From Nitrososphaerales archaeon TH1920 (GTDB lineage: Archaea > Thermoproteota > Nitrososphaeria > Nitrososphaerales > Nitrososphaeraceae), in contig JAATVM010000078.1 in the NCBI GenBank assembly GCA_014523495.1, positions 1 through 16,169 on the forward strand: a DNA stretch of 16,169 bases. The letters are read 5' to 3'. How positions within the stretch are numbered: position 1 is the first letter of the stretch; the number at the start of each line of letters is the position of its first letter. The notes under the pieces are model-generated. The model had not been told where the DNA came from, searched no databases, and saw only the letters and a program-made list of their open reading frames with translations. Both the position numbers and the translations under genes were made by a program. Positions 1-6,533 of this stretch are shown here, one piece after another.

Positions 1-747
1 GAAGAATTTATTCACGTCGTTGGAAACTCGGTGGTAGACGCAATTGAGATAAAAAGAAAAAATAAACCAAAAACTAGCTTATTTGATATTTACCCTAAAT
101 TAGAAACAGGGGAATGGATTAGAATAGATATACATAGGAGAGAGAATCTTACAGAGCATAGATTTTCATCAATAATAAAGAGTATATATTATTTAATTAA
201 AAATACTGAATACAAGTTGGTTCTTATCATGCTAAATGCTATGAAATCAGCTTTAAGGTCATATCATCTGGAACAAAATCTACTAAATCTTGCAAAAGAA
301 TATCCAGATAAATTTATCATTACGCCACTATGGAAAGAATATTCTCACGTAATAGAATTTTTGGATAGTGGGCATTGTTGGGCCGAGATGACAGACTCGG
401 GCTCTATGCAAGAGGAATTATTGTACTTTCCAAATGTTTTGTCACTTACAGTTAGATTGAATACCGATAGGCCTGAAACAATTTTTGATGCTCGTGGCAA
501 TATTCTGATTCCCCCAGTAAATTCCTCGTGGATCACCACACTAATAGATGAGGCATTCAACAGAAAAGAAGGACTCGGTCTTGAGCTCAAGAAAAAGAGA
601 AGGATTTACGGTCAACCAGGTATGGTATCAAAGAATATTGTAAAAATAGTGAAAAAGGAATTTGAAAATGGTGATGCAAATTTCTATCCATGGCTTCATC
701 AAAGAATTGGCCTTTGGAAAGAAAAACAGTTCATAGATTACATGTGA
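1..747 (+). CDS. wecB: UDP-N-acetylglucosamine 2-epimerase (WecB-type), C-terminal part; 5' end outside window
   Basis: This family interconverts UDP-GlcNAc and UDP-ManNAc in the cytoplasm, supplying ManNAc-type sugars for surface glycans. The frame is open from base 1, so the gene begins upstream; the GTG at 31 is only an internal codon. The first visible residues include GNSVVDAIE, matching the family's (T)GN(T/S)V(I/V)DA segment. It is followed by the hallmark HRREN (catalytic His region), then DSGSMQEE and TDRPETI, which correspond to the DSGGxQEE and TERPE nucleotide-binding motifs. The Gly-to-Ser and Glu-to-Asp changes there make it a somewhat divergent member, so another UDP-HexNAc epimerase specificity is possible. 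The C-terminus is longer and more basic than in E. coli WecB. It ends 3 bases from the stop of the convergent GlmU-like gene, and those neighbours make or handle the same class of sugar nucleotide. Family assignment is firm; exact substrate is inferred. Confidence 0.88.
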   Translation, partial: EEFIHVVGNSVVDAIEIKRKNKPKTSLFDIYPKLETGEWIRIDIHRRENLTEHRFSSIIKSIYYLIKNTEYKLVLIMLNAMKSALRSYHLEQNLLNLAKEYPDKFIITPLWKEYSHVIEFLDSGHCWAEMTDSGSMQEELLYFPNVLSLTVRLNTDRPETIFDARGNILIPPVNSSWITTLIDEAFNRKEGLGLELKKKRRIYGQPGMVSKNIVKIVKKEFENGDANFYPWLHQRIGLWKEKQFIDYM

Positions 748-750
748 CTA

Positions 751-2001
751 TCATAGAGTAAATCGTTTTGGGCGTACGCCGTACGTGTTTCTTTGTTTAC
801 TTGTCATTTCAAAAAGTGTTTTCATCATTTTTTCATATGGTAAAGACATATTTACATTTCTTCTTGACATCATCCTTTTTTGAAATTTAATTGCTAAAGA
901 TACATCCATTTCTACATTTTCAGATCCAATTCCATGGCCATAGATCACATAGGAAGGAACATCACTAAAAATATTACCGTAAATGTGCGAAGATACGCCA
1001 ATTCTAATGCCACTATAAATATTTGTACTTATTGATGTTTTAACCATGTCTCCAAAGAAAGACCCTAATTTATTTGTCTTTGTATCAATTTTTTGATTCC
1101 CCATTTTTATAGAAATTGTTCCATAGGTCATTTTTAGGTCAGATGTTATCGTATTAGCGCCAATATTTACCCATTCCCCGACATAAGAATGACCCAAATA
1201 GCCCAAGTGAGATTTGTTCGTAAAGTCCAATATTATTGAAGAATCTATTTCTCCTCCGATACGACAATTCTTACCAATATATGAATTGTTAATAGTCGAG
1301 TAGGGTTTTATTTGACTGTACTCTCCTATACAAACCGGCCCATTGATTGAAGATTGGTGTATTACAGTATGAGGGCCAATGTAGATACCTCCATCAGTAG
1401 TGTTAAGACTAGTACCTTCTTCAATTTTTGAAGTTTTGTCCACATAAAGTGGATTTTTACCTGTAACTTTTACTCCCTTTGGGACTTTTTTGTTTTTGAG
1501 TTTAAGTTGATTGAATAGTGTATCCCGAAGATGAAACATAAAATCCCATGGCCAACTATACAGGGTGCCACTTTTTCCTAGGTTACCTATATCAATAATT
1601 TCTGTATTTATCTCATTCCTTTTGACTGCCTTATCATGAACTACCGAATCGTATAGATATTCAAAGTTGGATTTTTTTAATCTGGCCATTAGTATCTTCT
1701 CTTTAAAAAAGATCACGAAATCCTTCCTCTTGTTCCATTTTTCGAAGAATGATTTGAGTGGAATAAATAATGAATTAATAAAAATATCATCATTGTCATA
1801 TTCAAATCTATTTACCTTGCAATTTGGATGTCTTTGTTTAGTTACTGATTCTAAATGTTCCCTAGTAAGGAATTTTGCTGATTTGATATTAAATTGTTCA
1901 AAGCTTGTCAATGATCCAATTTTAATGTCGGATAATGATCTTGTGTAACTGAGAGGTACAAAGTTTTTCCAACTAGTATCTTCAAAGAAAACGATACTCA
2001 T
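751..2001 (-). CDS. GlmU-like sugar nucleotidyltransferase/acetyltransferase (left-handed beta-helix)
   Basis: The 416-residue protein resembles the alternate GlmU-like family (UDP-GlcNAc diphosphorylase/GlcN-1-P acetyltransferase type). The N-terminus (IVFFED...FVPLSYTRSLSDIKIG) matches that family's VLFDD...LLPLTYTRPVADIRVG pattern. The N-terminal half lacks the GGxGTR(M/L) pyrophosphorylase loop. From about residue 200 to 370 there are hexapeptide repeats (IGPHTVI, IGEYSQI, IGKNCRIGG), then KSHLGYLGHSYVG and GANTIT, closely matching the acetyltransferase active-site region of GlmU (KxHLxYLG, GAGTIT). The likely role is cytoplasmic acetyl and/or nucleotidyl transfer on glucosamine-1-phosphate toward UDP-GlcNAc. 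ATG start, 3 bases after the stop of the upstream nucleotidyltransferase, so the two are surely co-transcribed and possibly divide the two GlmU activities. Fold is certain; division of labour is inference. Confidence 0.82.
   Translation of the reverse strand: MSIVFFEDTSWKNFVPLSYTRSLSDIKIGSLTSFEQFNIKSAKFLTREHLESVTKQRHPNCKVNRFEYDNDDIFINSLFIPLKSFFEKWNKRKDFVIFFKEKILMARLKKSNFEYLYDSVVHDKAVKRNEINTEIIDIGNLGKSGTLYSWPWDFMFHLRDTLFNQLKLKNKKVPKGVKVTGKNPLYVDKTSKIEEGTSLNTTDGGIYIGPHTVIHQSSINGPVCIGEYSQIKPYSTINNSYIGKNCRIGGEIDSSIILDFTNKSHLGYLGHSYVGEWVNIGANTITSDLKMTYGTISIKMGNQKIDTKTNKLGSFFGDMVKTSISTNIYSGIRIGVSSHIYGNIFSDVPSYVIYGHGIGSENVEMDVSLAIKFQKRMMSRRNVNMSLPYEKMMKTLFEMTSKQRNTYGVRPKRFTL
773..800 (+). terminator. 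Hairpin plus T-rich tract after the epimerase gene
   Basis: A 5-bp stem (cgtac, 773-777; gtacg, 781-785) with a GCC loop is followed on the + strand by a T-rich stretch (tgtttctttgttt). It lies 26 bases beyond the epimerase stop and inside the 3' end of the convergent gene. The left side is also part of a 10-base perfect palindrome (771-780) that is GC-rich against an AT-rich background. Archaeal termination needs mainly T-runs, so the hairpin may be incidental; the same bases encode G-V-R of the opposite gene. Confidence 0.3.
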
Positions 2002-2004
2002 AAC

Positions 2005-2712
2005 TTATATTTTTCCTAGGCGCTCCACATATTTTTTGTAGGTTTGAAGATAAGATTTTTTGTCGCCTATATCAATAAATCCCGATTCTATTTTGAATCC
2101 ATTTACAAGCTTATTCATATCAAACGCTTTTCTAACGGCGTCATCCATTCCATATCCGCTTGAGGGTGGAATCAAGTCAATAAATTCTGGTTCCATGACA
2201 TAACATCCTATATTTATTAATCCCTTTATCTCTGGCTTTTCATTCCATGCAGTAACTCTACTCTTTCCATTTATTTCTATGAAACCATACTTTAGTCTTG
2301 TATTATAAGGTAATAATGCCATTGATATTAATGCTCCAAGTCTATCATGTTCATTTATCATTTCTCTAAGTGAGAACTCATAAATAGAATCTCCATACAC
2401 ACAGACGAATCTATCATCGATAAACCTTTTAGCTGTCATCAGTTGTCCTGCAGTAGCTAATGGTTTGTCGTGACTTGGATATTCTAGTTTTATCCTCAGT
2501 CTGCTTCCGTCCTCAAAGTAGTCTTCTATTGTTCTGTGTAGATAGCTTACACAAATTATGATATGATCAATATCATTGTCATCACTTTTCAACCATTCAA
2601 TAATATGTTCTAATAGAGGTTTATTTCCTAGAGGTAACATAGGCTTGGGAATGAAAAATGTATATGGTTGAAGACGGGTTCCAAGACCGCCAGCTAAAAT
2701 TATTGCTTTCAT
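2005..2712 (-). CDS. NDP-sugar pyrophosphorylase (sugar-1-phosphate nucleotidyltransferase)
   Basis: This protein transfers a nucleotidyl group from an NTP to a sugar-1-phosphate, giving an NDP-sugar and pyrophosphate. At 235 residues it is a single Rossmann-like nucleotidyltransferase domain without a beta-helix tail. The N-terminus carries the family signature at residues 3-29: AIILAGGLGTRLQPYT, then PKPMLPLGNKP. A YGDS at about residue 108 supplies the metal-binding Asp, and WNEKPE at about 155 is the usual sugar-binding segment. The gene is first in a two-gene operon with the GlmU-like protein, 3 bases apart. Length and motifs fit glucose-1-phosphate thymidylyl/uridylyl- or mannose-1-phosphate guanylyltransferase-like enzymes; specificity cannot be read from sequence. 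A TATA-like element lies 29 bases upstream of the ATG, suggesting a leaderless message. Confidence 0.9.
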   Translation of the reverse strand: MKAIILAGGLGTRLQPYTFFIPKPMLPLGNKPLLEHIIEWLKSDDNDIDHIIICVSYLHRTIEDYFEDGSRLRIKLEYPSHDKPLATAGQLMTAKRFIDDRFVCVYGDSIYEFSLREMINEHDRLGALISMALLPYNTRLKYGFIEINGKSRVTAWNEKPEIKGLINIGCYVMEPEFIDLIPPSSGYGMDDAVRKAFDMNKLVNGFKIESGFIDIGDKKSYLQTYKKYVERLGKI

Positions 2713-2734
2713 TTAAAAGTATACTTAAATTGAA

Positions 2735-2746
2735 CTATAATATAAG
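2735..2746 (-). promoter_or_regulatory. TATA-box-like promoter element for the nucleotidyltransferase operon
   Basis: The minus strand reads CTTATATTATAG, centred about 29 bases upstream of the ATG at 2712. This is the spacing expected for an archaeal TATA box that starts transcription at or within a few bases of the start codon. No Shine-Dalgarno sequence is seen before the ATG. Confidence 0.5.
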
Positions 2747-2757
2747 GTAAAAACTAT

Positions 2758-4110
2758 TCAAAATTTCATATTGTTGAGTATTTTTTTAACCTTGTCCACC
2801 ACTTCTTGTGGATTCTGTCCAAAGATTATAATCATTGGTTCTTTTCCCATGTCGCCTGTATGATATATGATGTCTGCATCTGGATTTTTAGAAAGTGCTT
2901 GACTGACTCCCCAAGAAATAGACTTGCCTTCTTTATTTTTAATCGTCTTTGGCTCTAATTTTCTTTCGTAGTGAGTTACTCTGAAAAGTCTATTACATTT
3001 ATCCAATATTTTTTTATTATTTTTTATGTTGAGTGCCGATCTAACTAATTGATTGATTTTCATATACTCAAGAATCGACGACGCTACATGTCTTGAGGCA
3101 CCAAATTTTATACCTGAGGTCGGGATGCTCCTATCTCCTACCTTTACAATACGTCCATTGACACCGGCTACATCTTCAATCTTTTTAGCATATGGTATTG
3201 CATAGGCAATATTAGATTGAGTTTCTGGAATTAACTTTTCAAAATTCTTGATATTGGTTAGTTGGTCAACGGCGTTGGTTAATTCTTCCATCACCCTATA
3301 TTTACAAGATTCTTCATACATGGTTGAAATCGGATTATTAACGGGAATACCCTTCCCAATTTTCAGAGTATTAACAATTGAATTATGAACATATTTGTTA
3401 GCCATTATGCAAGCGTTAACTATAGGAAATTTCAATGCTACAAACGCAGTTACTGCGGCAGAAAAATTACAACCGCTTCCATGTGTTTCAACTATATTCA
3501 TCCTCGGATTTTTTATCACTGTAAATTTTCCAAACTCGTCTAAGATTGTGTCAATAATTATCATGTCCTCATTTCTAAAATGACCACCCTTTATTACCAC
3601 ATTTCTTGCACCTTGTTTTTGTATTTTTAAAGCCGTTTTTTTAATATCCATTTCGTTTTTTATCTTGATTCCAGACAATTTTTCTGCCTCACTTATGTTA
3701 GGGGTAACTACGTCACAAATTGGTATGAGTTTAGTTTTAAAATCAGATAGAAATTCTCTTTGAAGTAATTGAGCTCCAGTTCCTGCAGATACGATAGGAT
3801 CAAGGACTACTGGGATTTTCAAGTTTCTCAAAGTATCACTTATAACAGTAATTATTTCATTATTGTAAACCATTCCAATCTTTATTGCATGTATTGGGAT
3901 GTCAGATAATATTGACATGATCTGTTTTTTTATGATATCGGCGTTGAGCGGAAGTATGTAATCGACATTCGAAGTATTTTGTGCAGTTATCGCTGTAATG
4001 ACCGTACATGAATAGATCCCCAGAGCAGACATAGTTTTCATATCTGCTTGGATGCCAGCACCTCCACTGGAATCGCTTCCAGCTATAGTTAATGCAGCCC
4101 GAACCAACAT
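2758..4110 (-). CDS. thiDN: Bifunctional HMP(-P) kinase / thiamine-phosphate synthase (ThiD-ThiN fusion)
   Basis: The protein phosphorylates hydroxymethylpyrimidine (HMP) to HMP-P and HMP-PP, then couples HMP-PP to thiazole phosphate to form thiamine phosphate. Residues 1-260 are the ribokinase-fold ThiD domain: the GSDSSGGAGIQAD motif at 11-23 and the anion-hole segment THGSGC at 209-214, with the usual second Thr of THGTGC replaced by Ser and the Cys kept. Residues about 275-450 are the archaeal ThiN domain, with FGASRHVA at 336-343 and HTGDMGKEP at 417-425. At 450 residues this is the normal length of archaeal ThiD-ThiN fusions, and ThiN replaces bacterial ThiE. ATG start; no convincing Shine-Dalgarno or TPP riboswitch is visible upstream. 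It is 45 bases from the next gene on the same strand, but that gene has its own TATA element, so they are probably separate units. Confidence 0.95.
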   Translation of the reverse strand: MLVRAALTIAGSDSSGGAGIQADMKTMSALGIYSCTVITAITAQNTSNVDYILPLNADIIKKQIMSILSDIPIHAIKIGMVYNNEIITVISDTLRNLKIPVVLDPIVSAGTGAQLLQREFLSDFKTKLIPICDVVTPNISEAEKLSGIKIKNEMDIKKTALKIQKQGARNVVIKGGHFRNEDMIIIDTILDEFGKFTVIKNPRMNIVETHGSGCNFSAAVTAFVALKFPIVNACIMANKYVHNSIVNTLKIGKGIPVNNPISTMYEESCKYRVMEELTNAVDQLTNIKNFEKLIPETQSNIAYAIPYAKKIEDVAGVNGRIVKVGDRSIPTSGIKFGASRHVASSILEYMKINQLVRSALNIKNNKKILDKCNRLFRVTHYERKLEPKTIKNKEGKSISWGVSQALSKNPDADIIYHTGDMGKEPMIIIFGQNPQEVVDKVKKILNNMKF

Positions 4111-4176
4111 TGAAAATATGTTAAAAATGGATTATTCAGTTTATCGGAATTCTATTGATTAACTTTAATTCTTCAT

Positions 4177-4362
4177 CTATTCATAGTCGGTAAAAATGCT
4201 GTTAATGTAAGATAATAACTCATCACGTAACTGAATTACTTTGACGCGTTTATCACCATCTAAATCTGTTAGCAACAGTACATCCAACCCTTGAACTAAA
4301 TATTGAATATTTGGCAGTGTAAGTAGAGACTTTGTATATTTAGTAATGTCTTGATTACTCAA
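4177..4362 (-). CDS. Small hypothetical protein (61 aa)
   Basis: I do not recognise this protein. It is hydrophilic, acidic and probably helical, with alternating Leu/Ile patterns (LVQGLDVLLLTDLDGD, RDELLSYINSIF) and no Cys, signal peptide or membrane segment. The only possible start in frame is TTG at 4362, because a TAG lies six codons upstream and no ATG or GTG precedes the conserved-looking part. A TATA-like stretch (CAATATTTAAC on the minus strand, about 4386-4396) lies roughly 29 bases upstream of that TTG, consistent with a leaderless message. It lies between thiDN and an unknown CxxC protein with its own spacing on each side. The frame could be fortuitous, but position and composition look gene-like. 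Confidence 0.5.
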   Translation of the reverse strand: MSNQDITKYTKSLLTLPNIQYLVQGLDVLLLTDLDGDKRVKVIQLRDELLSYINSIFTDYE

Positions 4363-4433
4363 TGAATACTTTTGTGACTAGTTGATGTTAAATATTGTGG
4401 ATGCCCAATTTTTCAACAATAGACTAAAAATTA

Positions 4434-4823
4434 TCAAATAAAAAATTCCTTTCCATAGGCTATTTCAAGTTTTTTTAATAGATTGATACAATTTGCTTCA
4501 ACAAACAAATTTCTATTTTCACCAGCTTGATATCTTATCAAATTTGCGTTTTCATTTTTTCCACGGATTGATCTTCCACATATGATACACTTGTGAACCT
4601 CTTCGAATAGGTCCTCAGCTTCTGAACCAAAGGCATTGATGATAAACCTACTGCCATCAGTACCTTCTGCTTCTACATAGTAATATTCTATTCCATTGTT
4701 CATAGAAATTACTTTTTCTGGCAGGAAACTAAGCCTATATTTTTTATTAAACAAGTCATGAATTAGCTTCTTAATATTACTAGGAGCGCCAGGTTCATGC
4801 ATGACAGCACTGGTAGTCAACAA
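4434..4823 (-). CDS. Hypothetical protein with CxxC and a third Cys (possible metal-binding)
   Basis: No family is recognised. The protein is up to 129 residues, soluble, with a mixed alpha/beta look in the first 75 residues. A C-terminal segment starts HKCIICGR (His78, Cys79, Cys82) and has a third Cys at 112, resembling half of a zinc-ribbon or treble-clef site without an obvious fourth Cys. Two starts are possible. TTG at 4823 has a GGGAG Shine-Dalgarno-like run (4832-4836) 8 bases upstream; ATG at 4802 would give 122 residues but has no such motif. A TATA-like GTATAAATC at about 4842-4850 fits a start near 4820. I keep the longer form with reservation. A regulatory or small metal-binding role is possible but unproven. 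Confidence 0.6.
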   Translation of the reverse strand: MLTTSAVMHEPGAPSNIKKLIHDLFNKKYRLSFLPEKVISMNNGIEYYYVEAEGTDGSRFIINAFGSEAEDLFEEVHKCIICGRSIRGKNENANLIRYQAGENRNLFVEANCINLLKKLEIAYGKEFFI

Positions 4824-5143
4824 CTTTCATGCTCCCTTTTAGATTTATACATGAAGCTAATCAAAACTATCGGAGCTAGTCCAGATGGCAATCTAGTTTC
4901 TATTCTTGTTTGTGCTTTCCCCATACAATATTATTCATTTCAAATACAAATAAAGAAGATTAAGCTTAGAATATGATAATTCTAATTCAATGATCAAAAG
5001 TAAGCTATTGGGCTCATCAGTATGTTCTGGTACGTGAGATAAATTTGAATTTACTTTAATTAGCGTTCGCAAATTTTCGCTTATATACAAATATTACGCA
5101 CAAGTTAATTATAAAGAAAAAATAAAAAATGTTGGTAAGTTGT
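4824..5143. other. 320-base gap between the CxxC gene and the phasin-like gene; contains TATA-like elements
   Basis: No convincing protein gene, tRNA or known RNA was seen here. It is among the most AT-rich parts of the window. The 4824-4850 end holds the probable promoter and Shine-Dalgarno of the downstream CxxC gene. A strong TATA-like core (TTATATAC, 5081-5088 on +; GTATATAA on -) sits away from any start codon. Read on the minus strand it would give a leader of more than 200 bases for the CxxC gene, or a separate small RNA; read on the plus strand it would start a transcript running antisense into the phasin-like gene. Short frames on both strands near 4817-4976 look like chance. Confidence 0.4.
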
Positions 5144-5608
5144 CTATTTCAAGTATTGTTTTTGTGCAGAAGTGTAGAAATTTGACCATGTACTGGCCAA
5201 GTTTGCATTATATTCACTCACTGTCTCCAAAGTTTTGCCAAGCAATTTGATATTCTCTCTAATTGAGTTAAGAATATCTATTGCTAATTGATTTGCGGTA
5301 TCAAACGCATGGAACCCCTGAGAGGTGATTTCATTTGTTTGTTTCCTGAACTGTTCTGTAAATGGAGCCATTGTTGGTGAAAAGGAGTTTTTTGCATTAT
5401 AGTTTCCGTACCACGATTTTTGAATTGCAACCATCCTGTTTATCAATTCTTTTGTCACTTGTAAGTAATCTTGCTGTAGATTTGAAATTGATTGTGCATA
5501 TTGTGGTTGATACTTTGATATTTCGTCAACTGTTCTCAACATATTTTGCTTATAGGTGTCTAAAATTTCGGCGTTTTCTGTTACATTTTCTCTAGTCTTT
5601 TCTGTCAA
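5144..5608 (-). CDS. Phasin-like coiled-coil protein (polyhydroxyalkanoate granule-associated type)
   Basis: The 154-residue protein is rich in Gln, Asn, Thr and Lys, has no Cys and no membrane segment, and appears to be almost all amphipathic helix. There are two long helical stretches (about residues 8-70 and 88-150) separated by a Pro-containing linker (SFSPTMAP). This architecture matches phasins, small amphipathic proteins that coat PHA storage granules; related proteins occur in Nitrososphaera-type archaea that carry PHA synthase genes. No phaC or phaE is in this window, so the role is inferred from architecture only. The start is TTG at 5608, supported by GGTGA (5615-5619) six bases upstream; no in-frame ATG lies near the N-terminus. 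It faces away from the GcvH-like gene across a 195-base divergent promoter region. An unrelated structural coiled-coil role remains possible. Confidence 0.68.
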   Translation of the reverse strand: MTEKTRENVTENAEILDTYKQNMLRTVDEISKYQPQYAQSISNLQQDYLQVTKELINRMVAIQKSWYGNYNAKNSFSPTMAPFTEQFRKQTNEITSQGFHAFDTANQLAIDILNSIRENIKLLGKTLETVSEYNANLASTWSNFYTSAQKQYLK

Positions 5609-5614
5609 GTTTAT

Positions 5615-5648
5615 TCACCATTAAATGGTATTATAAGGTATATAAATC
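5615..5648 (-). promoter_or_regulatory. TATA element and Shine-Dalgarno deciding the TTG start of the phasin-like gene
   Basis: The minus strand shows GATTTATATACC (5637-5648) as a TATA-like element and GGTGA (5615-5619) six bases before the TTG at 5608. GGTGA is complementary to the anti-Shine-Dalgarno end of archaeal 16S rRNA. The spacing from TATA centre implies transcription starting close to the Shine-Dalgarno, so only one of the two may be fully used, or initiation occurs slightly upstream. Confidence 0.5.
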
Positions 5649-5803
5649 TTTGGTATCAAATGGGATTTAAAGGTATACAAAGCCATCAAATGTAATTGAA
5701 CTCAGCCATTCAAGGTCGTTATTACTCAAGCCATTGAAAATTTTGCAATATGGATAATCTGCGATTGATTTGTGGTAATTCAATAGAAAAATAAACCCAC
5801 CAT

Positions 5804-6250
5804 ATGATTATGAGTTGTCATATGCAAATTAGCCATTGTGATTTTCCTGAGGGGATTCTGTACGATTTGGATAATTTTGTTTGGATAAAGGATGATGATA
5901 ACGACCGTTCTATGGTTACATTAGGTGTAACACCAATTCTTATTTCACTGGCAGGAAAACTCACTAAAATAAAACTAAAAGAAATCGGAACGATTATCGA
6001 GAAAAATAAGAGTGTTGGATCAATTGAAAGCCTTCGCTACTTTGGTATGGTCAGATGCCCTATTAAAGGAAAAATCATTGAGATAAATAATATTCTTTCA
6101 GATAATCCTAAAATTGTTAATGATTTTCCATATGATGATGGATGGCTTGTAAAGGTTAAGTTCGACAATTCTGGTTCAAGTGTTGATTCTGCTTTTAAAA
6201 ATTACAATCTAAAATTTATTGATGAATGTCACGATGAAATAAAAAAATGA
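5804..6250 (+). CDS. Glycine cleavage H-protein-like protein lacking the lipoyl-lysine
   Basis: GcvH normally carries aminomethyl groups on a lipoyl-lysine arm and belongs to the lipoyl/biotinyl-carrier fold. The fold signature is clear: VTLGVTP at about 38-44 matches the VGIT strand, IKLKEIG at 56-62 matches the elPevG strand, and CPIKGKIIEINNILSDNPKIVN with PYDDGWLVKVK at 85-119 matches the SPvsGeVvevN...PelvN...PYG.GWLvkik tail. The modification loop, however, reads IESLRYFG, with Arg78 (codon CGC) where the family has ESVKA. It therefore cannot be lipoylated at the usual site and is unlikely to be a working glycine-cleavage H protein. Three in-frame ATGs (5804, 5810, 5822) compete; a TATA-like AAAAATAAA at about 5787-5795 would favour 5822. 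The TusA-like gene follows in the same frame. A sulfur-carrier or scaffold role is inference. Confidence 0.8.
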   Translation: MIMSCHMQISHCDFPEGILYDLDNFVWIKDDDNDRSMVTLGVTPILISLAGKLTKIKLKEIGTIIEKNKSVGSIESLRYFGMVRCPIKGKIIEINNILSDNPKIVNDFPYDDGWLVKVKFDNSGSSVDSAFKNYNLKFIDECHDEIKK

Positions 6251-6298
6251 ATTGAAAAACTTCATGTTAGATGCTTTTCAGCTTTTCCTGATTATGAG

Positions 6299-6511
6299 AT
6301 GTTCGAAATTGGCGTAGAATGTGCTGCAACGCTTACGAAACTGGACGAATTAATCGGCAAGATTGATCTGGGAAACATTGTACATGTTGTTTCCGATGAT
6401 CTTTCAGCGGATCTTGAAATGATTAGATGGTCTGAGGAAAGAGGACAAAATCTTCTAGAATCTAGAAAAGAAGGCAACCTTTACCATTTTATAGTAAAGA
6501 AAATAATATAG
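6299..6511 (+). CDS. TusA-like sulfurtransferase-fold protein with degenerate CPxP motif
   Basis: TusA proteins carry persulfide sulfur on the Cys of a CPxP motif. From Cys8 onward this 70-residue protein can be laid against E. coli TusA without a gap for at least 38 residues: the motif Cys aligns (CAAT here, CPEP in TusA), then the Gly of the turn (LGN / PGE), the strand with Asp-Asp (VVSDDLSAD / IIADDPATT), the helix, and a final strand (YHFIVKK / YRYLIRK). Both motif prolines are lost while the Cys is kept. Start choice is uncertain: ATG 6299 leaves only seven residues before the Cys. The same frame is open back to the TGA at 6248-6250 that ends the GcvH-like gene, but that stretch has no ATG, GTG or TTG. 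It is probably co-transcribed with the GcvH-like gene. Confidence 0.7.
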   Translation: MFEIGVECAATLTKLDELIGKIDLGNIVHVVSDDLSADLEMIRWSEERGQNLLESRKEGNLYHFIVKKII

Positions 6512-6533
6512 TTATCCGGAAATTAAATAGTGA

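Noticed and set aside
345..590. Minus-strand 81-codon frame inside the epimerase gene
   Set aside because: Shadow of the real plus-strand gene, which has clear family motifs.
4817..4924. Minus-strand 35-codon ATG frame overlapping the start of the CxxC gene
   Set aside because: No ribosome-binding site, no recognisable motif, and it overlaps the better supported gene start; likely chance.
4851..4976. Plus-strand 41-codon ATG frame
   Set aside because: Lies opposite the promoter of the CxxC gene, has low complexity at the end and no upstream signals.
4977..5055. CTGATGA element on the minus strand as a C/D-box small RNA
   Set aside because: No matching box D at proper spacing and no second C'/D' pair.
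6292..6477. Minus-strand 61-codon frame opposite the TusA-like gene
   Set aside because: Serine-rich shadow frame; the plus-strand frame aligns gaplessly with TusA.
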